Below are positions 1 to 6,176 of a DNA stretch of 6,176 nucleotides, piece by piece (the first letter of the stretch is position 1; each line of letters opens with the position of its first letter). The DNA comes from an uncultured Burkholderiales bacterium. Lineage in GTDB: Bacteria > Pseudomonadota > Gammaproteobacteria > Burkholderiales > Burkholderiaceae_E. The translations under genes were made by a program, and so were the position numbers. The notes beneath the pieces are model-generated. The model was given only the letters and a program-made list of their open reading frames with translations. It searched no databases and was not told where the DNA came from. Location of the stretch: positions 1 through 6,176 of the forward strand of contig CAIKZV010000347.1 of NCBI GenBank assembly GCA_903831925.1, written 5' to 3'.

Positions 1-623
1 GTGGCAACGATGGCCGCGCCGCCGCGGGCAAGGTGACGGCCGAGCAGCGCTTCGAGCACCGCCAGCCCGCTCGCATCGAGCGCAGCACTCGGCTCATCCA
101 TCAGCCAGAGCGGCCGATCTGCTGTGCGCAGCGCGATCGCAAAGCGGGCCAGATTCAGCCGCTGCTTCTGGCCCTGCGACAGGCGTCGGGTGTCGATATG
201 CCGCTGACGGGTCAGGCCGACCTCATCGAGTGCAGCCTCGAGGATCGGCCCTGCGTTGCTGGTGGTCAGACTGCCATCGAGCGTAGCCGCCAGCGTGAGG
301 TTTTCGATGGTGGTCAGCTCGCCTTTGGCGCCATGGGCATGGCCCTGATAGAGGGCCTGTTCGCACAGCTCACGAGGCAGGACCTGCGAATCGGCGGGGC
401 CGTCAAACAGCTGCCCGCGAGCCAGCGGCGTCAGGCCGAGCAGGGCTCGCAGCAGGCTGCTTTTGCCCGAGCCATTGGGGCCGAGGAGCCGCAGCAGTTC
501 GCCGGGCGCCAGGCTGAAAGACAGATCGACGAAGAGGGTGCGCTCACCCCTGACCAGCGCGAGCGAGGCTGCCGTGAGGCCACCGAATAACGCGATGCCA
601 ATCGGTGTGGCGCCGTGGCTCAC
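1..623 (-). CDS. ccmA: CcmA, haem exporter ATP-binding subunit (3' end cut by window)
   Basis: CcmA is the cytoplasmic ATPase of the CcmABCD complex, which releases haem-loaded CcmE for c-type cytochrome assembly. About 207 residues are visible, close to the usual family length of 205-215, so only the last few residues are probably missing. Seen in the translation: Walker A GPNGSGKSS (48-56, with K54), the CcmA-typical stretch YQGHAHGAKGELTTIENL (92-109, compare the family pattern YLGHxxGxKxELTxxENL), ABC signature LSQGQKQR (148-155), and Walker B LWLMDEPSAALD (172-183, with E177). The reading frame runs off the window just before the expected switch histidine. The start is GTG at 623, overlapping the TGA of ccmI and preceded by AAGGAA five bases upstream. 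No ATG precedes the ABC core in this frame, which supports the GTG. Translation is probably coupled to ccmI. The GHxxGxKxELT stretch separates it from generic ABC ATPases. Confidence 0.92.
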   Translation of the reverse strand, partial: MSHGATPIGIALFGGLTAASLALVRGERTLFVDLSFSLAPGELLRLLGPNGSGKSSLLRALLGLTPLARGQLFDGPADSQVLPRELCEQALYQGHAHGAKGELTTIENLTLAATLDGSLTTSNAGPILEAALDEVGLTRQRHIDTRRLSQGQKQRLNLARFAIALRTADRPLWLMDEPSAALDASGLAVLEALLGRHLARGGAAIVA

Positions 624-1954
624 GGCGCTTCCTTGCCGATCACGACCTTCATGCCGCTGGTGCCGGGTTTGACCGGATCGGAGTTGCCCAGCAGATCGCC
701 GCTGCGGGTGGCGGCTTCGCCGGACCGCGAGAGTCGGGCGATCACTCGCACCTGAGCGCCCGGGGCCACGGTGGACAGCTTGGCCATGGGGCTCATGGCA
801 AGCCGGTCGTCGAGCGTGAACGCAAGTGGCAGATCGGCGCCGCGTGCCCGCAACACCGCCAGCGGCGGCCCGGACGCCTGGCCCTGCGCATCAAGGCTGC
901 GGGCCACGACGAAGAGCGTGTCATCCGGGCGCAGCTTGGCTGCAAGTGTTGCATCGAGTTCGATGCGACCGCTCAGTGCGCTGGCCGCAGGATCGGCGGA
1001 TGCGGTGCTGGCCGACGGTGCCTGGGCGCCTGCGTTGGCCGGGGCGGAGGGCGTTGCCGTGGCCGGGCCGACGCGCGGCGCGCGGCCGGCTTCAAGGTCG
1101 GCAATCAGACCGACGATTTGGCGCGCCTGATCGGAGTCGGGTGGCAGCACCGTCAGCAGGGTCTTCCAGTTGATCAGCGCCCCGGCGGTATTGCCCTGGC
1201 GAACCTCATAGGCGCCTGCCAGCGCAAGCGCCTTGGCATTGCGCGGCTCGGTGACCAGCGCTTCGCGGATCAGCGCGATCGGACGACCATCGAGCACCGA
1301 ACCCTGGGTCTGTGCGATCGCATCGGCAAGGTCAACCTTGATCTGGGCATTGTCGGGTGCGAGCAAAAGCGCCTTGTCGAAGGCCTCGCGCGCGGCTTGC
1401 GCCTTGCCCCGCGCCAGTTCGGCGCGCCCCAGCATCTGCCAGCCTTCGATGTCGGCAGGCGAGTCGCGCAGGCGGGTGCGCAGCCGGTCGATGAGTTCTT
1501 CCAGGCTCGCCGGCTCGCGCATGGCTCTGAGCTCGGGCGATGCCGCTTCGGGCAGCCCGGCCAGCAAATAAAGGCCGAAGGTCGGCACCACCAGCACCAG
1601 GGCGATCAGCGCCGCCAGCATCGGCTGACGCGAGGGTGTTGCTTGCGCCGGATTCGGATCGACCGGTTCGCACGGCAGTTCGGATTCGGCCTGCATCGCG
1701 AATTCGGCTAGTGCTGCCCGTCGCTCGGGCGAATCGGGGGGCAGATGGACGAGCGCGGCATCAAGCTCGCTGCGGCGCTCGCGCAGGACCGCCAGCGCGA
1801 CCGCGGCGGCATCGGGTTCGGCCCGCGAAGCGGGTCTGGCGATCAGCGGGCGCAGCACATAGGCTGTCACCAGGAGGGCCACCAGCAGCAGGATCAGCAG
1901 GAGAAGGAGGGACTCGGACACGGCGGAGGCGGTCAATACCAGTGAGGGTCGCAC
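620..1954 (-). CDS. ccmI: CcmI (CycH-type), c-type cytochrome biogenesis apocytochrome chaperone
   Basis: CcmI is an inner-membrane protein with a periplasmic domain that holds apocytochrome c and hands it to the haem-ligation complex (CcmF/CcmH). The 444-residue product has the family layout: a first membrane helix (about 13-36), a polar cytoplasmic stretch (about 40-108) rich in Arg and Glu, a second helix (about 112-133), TPR-like repeats (about 150-290, e.g. EGWQMLGRAELARGKAQAA and ALALAGAYEVRQGNTAGAL), an Ala/Pro/Ser-rich linker (about 293-326), and the C-terminal Ig-like domain. That last domain contains LAVLRARGADLPLAFTLDD and a late SDPVKPGTSGMKVVIG block, both characteristic of CcmI. 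GTG at 1954 is the most upstream start in frame, since a TGA lies shortly above it. It has no Shine-Dalgarno. A second GTG at 1921 (codon 12) would put the first helix right at the N-terminus, as is usual in the family, and may be the true start. The stop overlaps the ccmA start. Identity is secure, the exact start is not. Confidence 0.93.
   Translation of the reverse strand: MRPSLVLTASAVSESLLLLLILLLVALLVTAYVLRPLIARPASRAEPDAAAVALAVLRERRSELDAALVHLPPDSPERRAALAEFAMQAESELPCEPVDPNPAQATPSRQPMLAALIALVLVVPTFGLYLLAGLPEAASPELRAMREPASLEELIDRLRTRLRDSPADIEGWQMLGRAELARGKAQAAREAFDKALLLAPDNAQIKVDLADAIAQTQGSVLDGRPIALIREALVTEPRNAKALALAGAYEVRQGNTAGALINWKTLLTVLPPDSDQARQIVGLIADLEAGRAPRVGPATATPSAPANAGAQAPSASTASADPAASALSGRIELDATLAAKLRPDDTLFVVARSLDAQGQASGPPLAVLRARGADLPLAFTLDDRLAMSPMAKLSTVAPGAQVRVIARLSRSGEAATRSGDLLGNSDPVKPGTSGMKVVIGKEAP
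629..634 (-). promoter_or_regulatory. Shine-Dalgarno site for ccmA inside the ccmI 3' end
   Basis: The minus strand reads AAGGAA, then GCGCC, then GTG. This is a strong purine-rich match to the anti-Shine-Dalgarno sequence at a 5-nt spacing from the GTG at 623. It decides the ccmA start and indicates direct or coupled initiation at the overlapping GTGA junction. Confidence 0.7.
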
Positions 1955-2054
1955 ACGCCCGGATGGCGGCGGGGCGATTCTCCCATGCCGTCAGGGCCGG
2001 CACCAATCAGGCGGCAGGGCTTGTCCTGTCGTGAGGTGCTGAGCCGATCACAAC
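1955..2054. other. Non-coding gap between glk and ccmI, possible weak ccmI promoter
   Basis: This 100-bp gap is the only appreciable intergenic space in the window. On the minus strand there is a weak sigma70-like pair, TTGGTG (2006-2001) and GAGAAT (1982-1977), with an 18-bp spacer. It is poor at both hexamers but correctly placed to transcribe ccmI. A 5-bp hairpin, TGCCG/CGGCA with a 7-nt loop (2002-1986), overlaps it and has no following T tract, so it is not a convincing intrinsic terminator for glk. The gap suggests ccmI could begin its own transcription unit, but read-through from glk is equally possible. Confidence 0.25.
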
Positions 2055-3071
2055 TCAAAGATAGGCCGCGGCCGCGCCTCGCAATGCCGCCCAGGTCGAT
2101 GCCATCAGATCGAGCGGCACGCCGGCGAGCCAGGCGCGATAACGGCCCTTGGCCTCGAAGCGCGTTCGCAGGCCCTCGAGCGGCAAAACGCGGGCAAGCC
2201 GGGGCATGATCCCGCCGGCAATCACGACGCCGCCACTGGCCTCATAGAGCAGGGCCAGATCACCGGCAAAGGCGCCGAGAAGATCGATGAAGCTGCGGGC
2301 GGCCTTGAGCGAGGCAGCGTCACCCCGGCCAATGGTGTCGATCACCATGGCTGAATCGATGGTATCGGGCGCCATGCCCGCCTCGATCAGGGCCGCATCG
2401 CGCAATAGCGCCAGCCCCGGCCCGCTCAGAAGCCGCTCCCATGAGACATGTCCGAAACGCGCTGCCGCAAGCCGCGCTGCGGCGCTTTCGAAGGGTGTCT
2501 CGGGGGCGAAGGTGACATGCCCGCCCTCGGTGGCAAGGGGATGCCAGCCGCCGGTCGAGCGGATCATCGCGGCCACCCCCAATCCGGTGCCCGGGCCGAC
2601 CACGACCCGGTTGCCATCGGCCAGGCCCACCGGGCGCCCGCGGCCGGCAAGCGCTGCAGCGCTGCCGGGTGCGGCGATGAGTTCATCGGCCTGCAGTGTG
2701 GGCAGGGCCCATGCCAGCGCGGCAAAATCATTGAGCAGATGAACCCGCCCCGGGCGCAGGCCCAGCGCATCGGCAAGCGCTTGCGGGTCGATCAGCCAGT
2801 TGCCGTTGGTGAGTGCGATCTGGCCCTGCTGCAGGCGCCCTGCGGCACCGAGCGAGACGCCATCGACCCTCAGCCCGGCGGCATGCCGATCGAGAAAGTC
2901 GCCGCAGGCATCGGCCAGATCGGTAAAGCGTTCGCGGGCGAGTTCCTGCGGCACACCGAGCAGCGCCCCGTTGCGAGCCAGTACCAGGCGAACGAAGGTG
3001 CCGCCGACATCGCCGGCCAGCACGACATGCTCGCTGCGATCGTCATGAAAGGTCGGGCCGCGCTGATCCAT
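2055..3071 (-). CDS. glk: Glucokinase (bacterial Glk family)
   Basis: This is an ATP-dependent glucokinase (glucose to glucose-6-phosphate) of the E. coli Glk family rather than the ROK family, acting in the cytosol at the entry to Entner-Doudoroff or glycolytic catabolism. The 338-residue protein shows the N-terminal phosphate loop DVGGT (21-25), TNGNW (88-92), the NDFAA segment (114-118) whose Asp115 aligns with the catalytic base of E. coli Glk, the adenosine-side glycine motif GPGTGLG (159-165), sugar-binding EGGH (182-185), WERLLSGPG (211-219) with sugar-binding Glu212, AGGI (285-288), and FEAKGRYRAWLAGVPLDL (305-322), which matches the Glk C-terminus. It is slightly longer than E. coli Glk (about 321), mainly from some 12 extra N-terminal residues. 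The start ATG lacks a Shine-Dalgarno; an alternative GTG lies at codon 17. The usual GGTNAR reads GGTFVR here. It sits 38 bp after the ABC transporter gene and 100 bp before ccmI, with no obvious functional tie to either. Confidence 0.93.
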   Translation of the reverse strand: MDQRGPTFHDDRSEHVVLAGDVGGTFVRLVLARNGALLGVPQELARERFTDLADACGDFLDRHAAGLRVDGVSLGAAGRLQQGQIALTNGNWLIDPQALADALGLRPGRVHLLNDFAALAWALPTLQADELIAAPGSAAALAGRGRPVGLADGNRVVVGPGTGLGVAAMIRSTGGWHPLATEGGHVTFAPETPFESAAARLAAARFGHVSWERLLSGPGLALLRDAALIEAGMAPDTIDSAMVIDTIGRGDAASLKAARSFIDLLGAFAGDLALLYEASGGVVIAGGIMPRLARVLPLEGLRTRFEAKGRYRAWLAGVPLDLMASTWAALRGAAAAYL

Positions 3072-3078
3072 CCGGTCA

Positions 3079-3106
3079 ATTGTACGGGCGGGCGACCGTC
3101 GGGCAA
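3079..3106 (-). promoter_or_regulatory. Putative sigma70 promoter for glk (possibly leaderless)
   Basis: On the minus strand, TTGCCC (3106-3101; 4 of 6 to the -35 consensus) and TACAAT (3084-3079; 5 of 6 to the -10 consensus) are separated by 16 bp. The -10 ends 7 nt before the ATG at 3071, so transcription would begin at about the first base of the start codon. The absence of a Shine-Dalgarno in TGACCGG just before the ATG agrees with a leaderless transcript. This rests on sequence matching only. Confidence 0.45.
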
Positions 3107-3109
3107 TGG

Positions 3110-4864
3110 TCAGGATGCCGCTGGCGGCATCTCGAGCGCCACGGCATCGCCAAGACGAGCACCGCCATCGGCCGGCGTCAGATGGCGACGCAGACGGTGA
3201 AATCGCGCGATCGAGGGATCATGCGCGATGCTGATCAACGCGGCATCCGGCAGACGCTCGATCAGCAACTCATAGAGCGCCTTGCCGGTCGCCTCGTCCA
3301 GCGCCGAGGTCGCTTCGTCCAGAAAGAGCCAGTGCGGACAAGTCAGCAGCGCCCGGGCAAACCCGAGCCTTTGCTGTTCGCCGGGCGACAGACGCCGGTC
3401 CCAGGCACTCGACTCATCGAGCCGGTCGACCAGTTGAGGAAGCCGGCAATCGCGAAGCGCCGACCTGATCGCGTCATCGCTGACGTCGTCGGGCGGCGCC
3501 GGATAGCTCACGCAGGCCCGCAGGGTGCCGATCGGCAGATAGGGCTTTTGCGGCAGAAAGAAGACCTTGCCCGCCGGCCGCTCGATAACCCCGCTGCCGT
3601 AGGGCCAGATGCCGGCCAGCGCCCGAAAGACCGTGCTCTTGCCGCTGCCCGACGGGCCGGTCAGCAGCAGCCGGTCGCCGGCGGCAACAACCAGCGTCGC
3701 GTCGGCCACGATTGGTGCGCCCCCTGGCGTATCGAGGCGCACGCCACGAAGCGCCGGCGATGCGCCCTCGACCGCATGCAGCATCGTGCCGGCTTCGGCA
3801 TGCAGGTGCTGCAGCGAGTCCTCGAAGCTCAGCAGTCGATCGGTGGTGGCCTTCCAGATGGCCACGCTCGAGTAGGCATCGACAAACCAGGAGAGCGCGC
3901 TTTGCACCTGACCGAAGGCATTGGAGATCTGCATCAGATCACCGAGCTTGAGCGGCCCGTTGAAGTAGCGCGGTGCGGCCACGACGAACGGGAAGATCAC
4001 CGCCAGCTGCCCGTAGAAACTCTGCGCCCAGATCAGCCTTTTCTGGGCTTTGATCAGTGTCCAGTAGTTGCTGATGACCCTGCCGAAGCGGTCGAGCAGG
4101 CTGGCGCGCTCGGTCACTTCGCCGTGATAAAGCGCGATGCTCTCGGCGTTTTCGCGCACCCGAACCATGCCGTAACGCAGATCGGCTTCGAGCTTTTGCT
4201 GCTGGAAGTTAAGCCCGATCAGTGGGCGGCCGATCGCATGGGTGAGCCAGCTGCCGGCAATCGCATAGAGCACCGCCACCCAGACCATATAGCCCGGAAT
4301 CGTGAACTCGTTGGCGCCCAGCATGACCGTGAGCGGCCCGGAGACTGTCCACAGGATCGCGATGAAGGAGCCGAGGGTGACCACCGCGTTGAGCAGCCCC
4401 ATCGACAGAAAGACCGTGAATTCGGTGAACAGGCGCACGTCTTCGGCGATGCGCTGATCGGGGTTGTCGGCCGGTGCGTCAAGCGAGGCATTGCCGGTCG
4501 CGGCAAGCTCAAGGCGGTAATAGGCGCGCTGCGACAACCATCCGTCGATGTAGCGCGCGGTGAGCCAGGCGCGCCAGCGCATCTCGAAGAGCTGGGTGAG
4601 ATAGAACTTGTAGGCGGCCACGACAATGAAGGCGGCAGCCAGCCCGCTGAATCGCCAGAGCTGGTGCCTGAATTCGGCATAGTCGCGCGATTCGAGCGAA
4701 TTGAAGAATTCGCGCTGGAACTCGTTGAGCAGCACGTCGACATAGACGGTGATCAGGTTGAGGGCGACGACCGCAGTCAGCAGTCCGATCGCCTGCCAGC
4801 GCAGGTTGCTCGTGAAGTAAGGCTTGATCAGCCCCCACGCGCGGGCGGTAAATCGGTGCGTCAT
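3110..4864 (-). CDS. ABC transporter, fused permease and ATPase, SbmA/BacA-like (YddA/Rv1819c type)
   Basis: This is a 584-residue inner-membrane ABC half-transporter with the membrane domain first and the ATPase last, expected to act as a homodimer. The N-terminal domain (about 1-345) has hydrophobic helices near 24-46, 71-91, 148-173, 190-211 and 283-298, and resembles the ABC_membrane_2 fold shared by SbmA, BacA, YddA and mycobacterial Rv1819c (e.g. NEFQREFFNSLESRD at 47-61). The ATPase domain shows Walker A GPSGSGKST (403-411), Q-loop LPQKPYLP (437-444), signature LSPGEQQR (492-499), Walker B WLFLDEATSALD (512-523, Glu517) and switch His548. All catalytic elements are present, so it should be active, unlike SbmA, which lacks an ATPase domain. 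Characterised relatives import peptides, cobalamin or other hydrophilic compounds; the substrate here cannot be read from sequence. The ATG lies 9 bp after the tctA stop without a clear Shine-Dalgarno, suggesting coupling to tctA. Confidence 0.92.
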   Translation of the reverse strand: MTHRFTARAWGLIKPYFTSNLRWQAIGLLTAVVALNLITVYVDVLLNEFQREFFNSLESRDYAEFRHQLWRFSGLAAAFIVVAAYKFYLTQLFEMRWRAWLTARYIDGWLSQRAYYRLELAATGNASLDAPADNPDQRIAEDVRLFTEFTVFLSMGLLNAVVTLGSFIAILWTVSGPLTVMLGANEFTIPGYMVWVAVLYAIAGSWLTHAIGRPLIGLNFQQQKLEADLRYGMVRVRENAESIALYHGEVTERASLLDRFGRVISNYWTLIKAQKRLIWAQSFYGQLAVIFPFVVAAPRYFNGPLKLGDLMQISNAFGQVQSALSWFVDAYSSVAIWKATTDRLLSFEDSLQHLHAEAGTMLHAVEGASPALRGVRLDTPGGAPIVADATLVVAAGDRLLLTGPSGSGKSTVFRALAGIWPYGSGVIERPAGKVFFLPQKPYLPIGTLRACVSYPAPPDDVSDDAIRSALRDCRLPQLVDRLDESSAWDRRLSPGEQQRLGFARALLTCPHWLFLDEATSALDEATGKALYELLIERLPDAALISIAHDPSIARFHRLRRHLTPADGGARLGDAVALEMPPAAS

Positions 4865-4873
4865 CGACCGCGG

Positions 4874-6176
4874 TCAGCCCGGCGCTGACGCCGCCGCCCG
4901 GCGCCTGAGGAACCACGGAATCACCAGCACCGCGACCATCGCGCACAGCAGTGTCAGCGACAGCGGCCGGGTCAGGAAGACCGACCAGTCGCCCTGTGCA
5001 ATCGACAGCGCATTGCGAAGCTGCTTTTCGGCCATCGGCCCCAGGATCATGCCGACAATGACTGGCGCCACCGGAAAGCCATAGCGACGCATGGCCAATC
5101 CCATCAGCCCGATGATGCCGAGCAGCATCAGGTCGAAGGTCGACTGGCGCAGGCTGTAGGCGCCGAGCGTCGAGAAGATCAGGATGCCGCCATAGAGCAG
5201 CGGCGTGGGAATGCGAAGCACGCGCACCCACAGGCCGACCAGCGGCAGGTTGAGCACCAGCAGCATGACATTGCCGATGTAGAGCGATGCGATCAGCGTC
5301 CAGACCAGCGGGCCCGAGGTCTGCAGCAGCGCCGGTCCGGGCTGCAGGTTGTAGTTCTGGAAGGCCGCCAGCAGGATCGCGGTGGTGGCCGAGGTCGGGA
5401 TGCCGAGCGTCAGCAGCGGCGCGAGCGCAGCGGTGACAGTGGCGTTGTTGGCGGCCTCCGGGCCCGCGACGCCTTCGATGGCGCCGGGGCCGCCGTTGGG
5501 CGAGAACTCGTCGGGATGTTTCGAGAGTTTTTTCTCGGCGGCGTAGGAGAGAAACGTGGGAATTTCGGCGCCGCCGGCCGGGATCAGTCCGAAGGGAAAC
5601 CCGATCAGCGTGCCGCGCAGCCAGGCCGGAATCGAGCGACGCCAGTCGTCGCGGCTCATGTGGGTCGAACTCATGCGGTTCATGGTGGCATCGGCGCCGC
5701 GATAGATCACACCGTACAGCGCTTCACCGACCGCAAAGAGTCCGACCGCGACCACCACCACATCGATGCCGTCGAAGAGTTCGGGCACGCCGAGGGTATA
5801 GCGGGTGATGCCCGACACCGCATCGATGCCGATCAGTCCGATGCCCAGACCCACGAAGAGGCTGGTCATGCCCTTGAGAACCGAATGGCCGATCACTGCC
5901 GACACCGTGGTGAAGGCGAGCGCCATGATCATGAAGTATTCGGCCGGCCCGAAGTTGAGCGCAAATTTGGCCAGCACCGGTGCCAAAAAGGTGATGAGCG
6001 CGACGGCGAAAAATGCGCCAATGAACGAGGACGTGAAAGCCGCCGTCAACGCCTGCGCGGCTTTGCCCTGTTGCGCCATCGGGTAGCCATCAAAGGTGGT
6101 GGCGACCGACCAGGGCTCACCTGGAATATTGAACAAAATCGAGGTGATCGCCCCGCCGAACAATGCGCCCCAGTAA
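4874..6176 (-). CDS. tctA: TctA, large membrane subunit of tripartite tricarboxylate transporter (5' end cut by window)
   Basis: TctA is the large polytopic subunit of TTT secondary transporters, which use ion gradients and a periplasmic binding protein (TctC) with a small membrane subunit (TctB) to import citrate or other carboxylates. The visible 434 codons begin in frame with YWGALFGGAI and continue with SILFNIPGEPWSVATT and FDGYPMAQQGKA, the conserved N-terminal TctA block. About 70 residues should lie beyond the window edge, given the usual length near 500. Further marks, counted from the first visible residue, are LIPAGGAEIPTFLSYA (197-212), GVAGPEAANN (235-244) and LGIPTSATTAILL (257-269), the second copy of the family signature. 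Many hydrophobic helices follow, and the protein ends in a short Arg-rich cytoplasmic tail. A TTG at 6163 could be mistaken for a start, but the conserved frame continues through it. Neither tctB nor tctC lies downstream; in most TTT loci they precede tctA. Substrate is unknown. Confidence 0.94.
   Translation of the reverse strand, partial: YWGALFGGAITSILFNIPGEPWSVATTFDGYPMAQQGKAAQALTAAFTSSFIGAFFAVALITFLAPVLAKFALNFGPAEYFMIMALAFTTVSAVIGHSVLKGMTSLFVGLGIGLIGIDAVSGITRYTLGVPELFDGIDVVVVAVGLFAVGEALYGVIYRGADATMNRMSSTHMSRDDWRRSIPAWLRGTLIGFPFGLIPAGGAEIPTFLSYAAEKKLSKHPDEFSPNGGPGAIEGVAGPEAANNATVTAALAPLLTLGIPTSATTAILLAAFQNYNLQPGPALLQTSGPLVWTLIASLYIGNVMLLVLNLPLVGLWVRVLRIPTPLLYGGILIFSTLGAYSLRQSTFDLMLLGIIGLMGLAMRRYGFPVAPVIVGMILGPMAEKQLRNALSIAQGDWSVFLTRPLSLTLLCAMVAVLVIPWFLRRRAAASAPG

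Noticed and set aside
133..1321. GCGATCGC octamers (133-140 and 1314-1321), reminiscent of the cyanobacterial HIP1 repeat
   Set aside because: Only a couple of copies were noticed, both inside coding sequence, and GC-rich codon use explains them. The gene content is proteobacterial.
33..1711. Plus-strand open frames opposite ccmA and ccmI (185 and 368 codons)
   Set aside because: They are antisense to clearly identified genes, show Arg/Gln/Gly-rich composition without motifs, and have no supporting start signals.
1986..2002. Small hairpin TGCCG/CGGCA downstream of glk considered as a terminator
   Set aside because: It has only five base pairs plus a possible G-U pair, and no T tract follows on the minus strand, so it does not meet the pattern of an intrinsic terminator.
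2448..3200. A 250-codon plus-strand open frame opposite glk
   Set aside because: It is a shadow of glk; the composition is that of a complementary frame and no family is recognisable.
4865..4874. 10-bp palindrome GACCGCGGTC between tctA and the ABC transporter gene
   Set aside because: It is short, overlaps the tctA stop region, and is easily expected by chance at this base composition. No second copy or half-site was seen at other gene starts.
3080..4888. A 602-codon open frame on the plus strand, covering the whole ABC transporter gene in antisense
   Set aside because: Its translation is low-complexity, rich in Arg, Gln and Gly, with no recognisable domain, while the minus strand encodes a protein with every ABC motif. 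Long antisense frames of this kind are expected in GC-rich genes whose codon use avoids the complement of stop codons.
4509..5231. A 240-codon minus-strand frame bridging the end of tctA and the start of the ABC transporter
   Set aside because: It overlaps two well-supported genes in another frame, and its His/Ala/Arg-rich translation has no hydrophobic segments or domain features.

Overview
The window is GC-rich and densely coded, with all five recognisable genes on the minus strand. Transcription therefore runs from high to low coordinates: tctA (5' end outside the window), a YddA/Rv1819c-type ABC transporter, glk, ccmI and ccmA (3' end outside the window). The gene families point to a Gram-negative proteobacterium. 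A system I cytochrome c maturation locus with a separate CcmI, a TctA-type tricarboxylate transporter and an E. coli-type (non-ROK) glucokinase together fit a betaproteobacterium best, but the lineage is an inference and a gammaproteobacterium is not excluded.

Region 4874-6176 holds most of TctA, the large membrane subunit of a tripartite tricarboxylate transporter. About 9 bp downstream, 3110-4864 encodes a complete fused permease-ATPase of the SbmA/BacA-like ABC family. The pair looks like one transcription unit. After a 38-bp gap comes glk (2055-3071). A good sigma70-like -10 element (TACAAT) ends only 7 nt before the glk ATG and no Shine-Dalgarno is present, so glk may be transcribed as a leaderless mRNA. 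A 100-bp non-coding gap follows (1955-2054), then ccmI (620-1954) and ccmA (1-623), which overlap through a GTGA junction. A clear Shine-Dalgarno for ccmA lies inside the end of ccmI.

Functionally there are three modules: organic-acid uptake plus a peptide/cobalamin-type ABC transporter; entry of glucose into central metabolism; and haem handling for periplasmic c-type cytochrome assembly. CcmA is the ATPase of the CcmABCD haem-release complex, and CcmI delivers apocytochrome c to the CcmF/H ligation machinery. No known pathway connects the three modules.

I see no tRNA or rRNA gene, insertion sequence, CRISPR array, phage gene or long repeat. I found no undescribed system. The points most worth checking are the non-canonical ccmI-ccmA gene order, the possible leaderless glk promoter, and the tight tctA-ABC transporter pairing.
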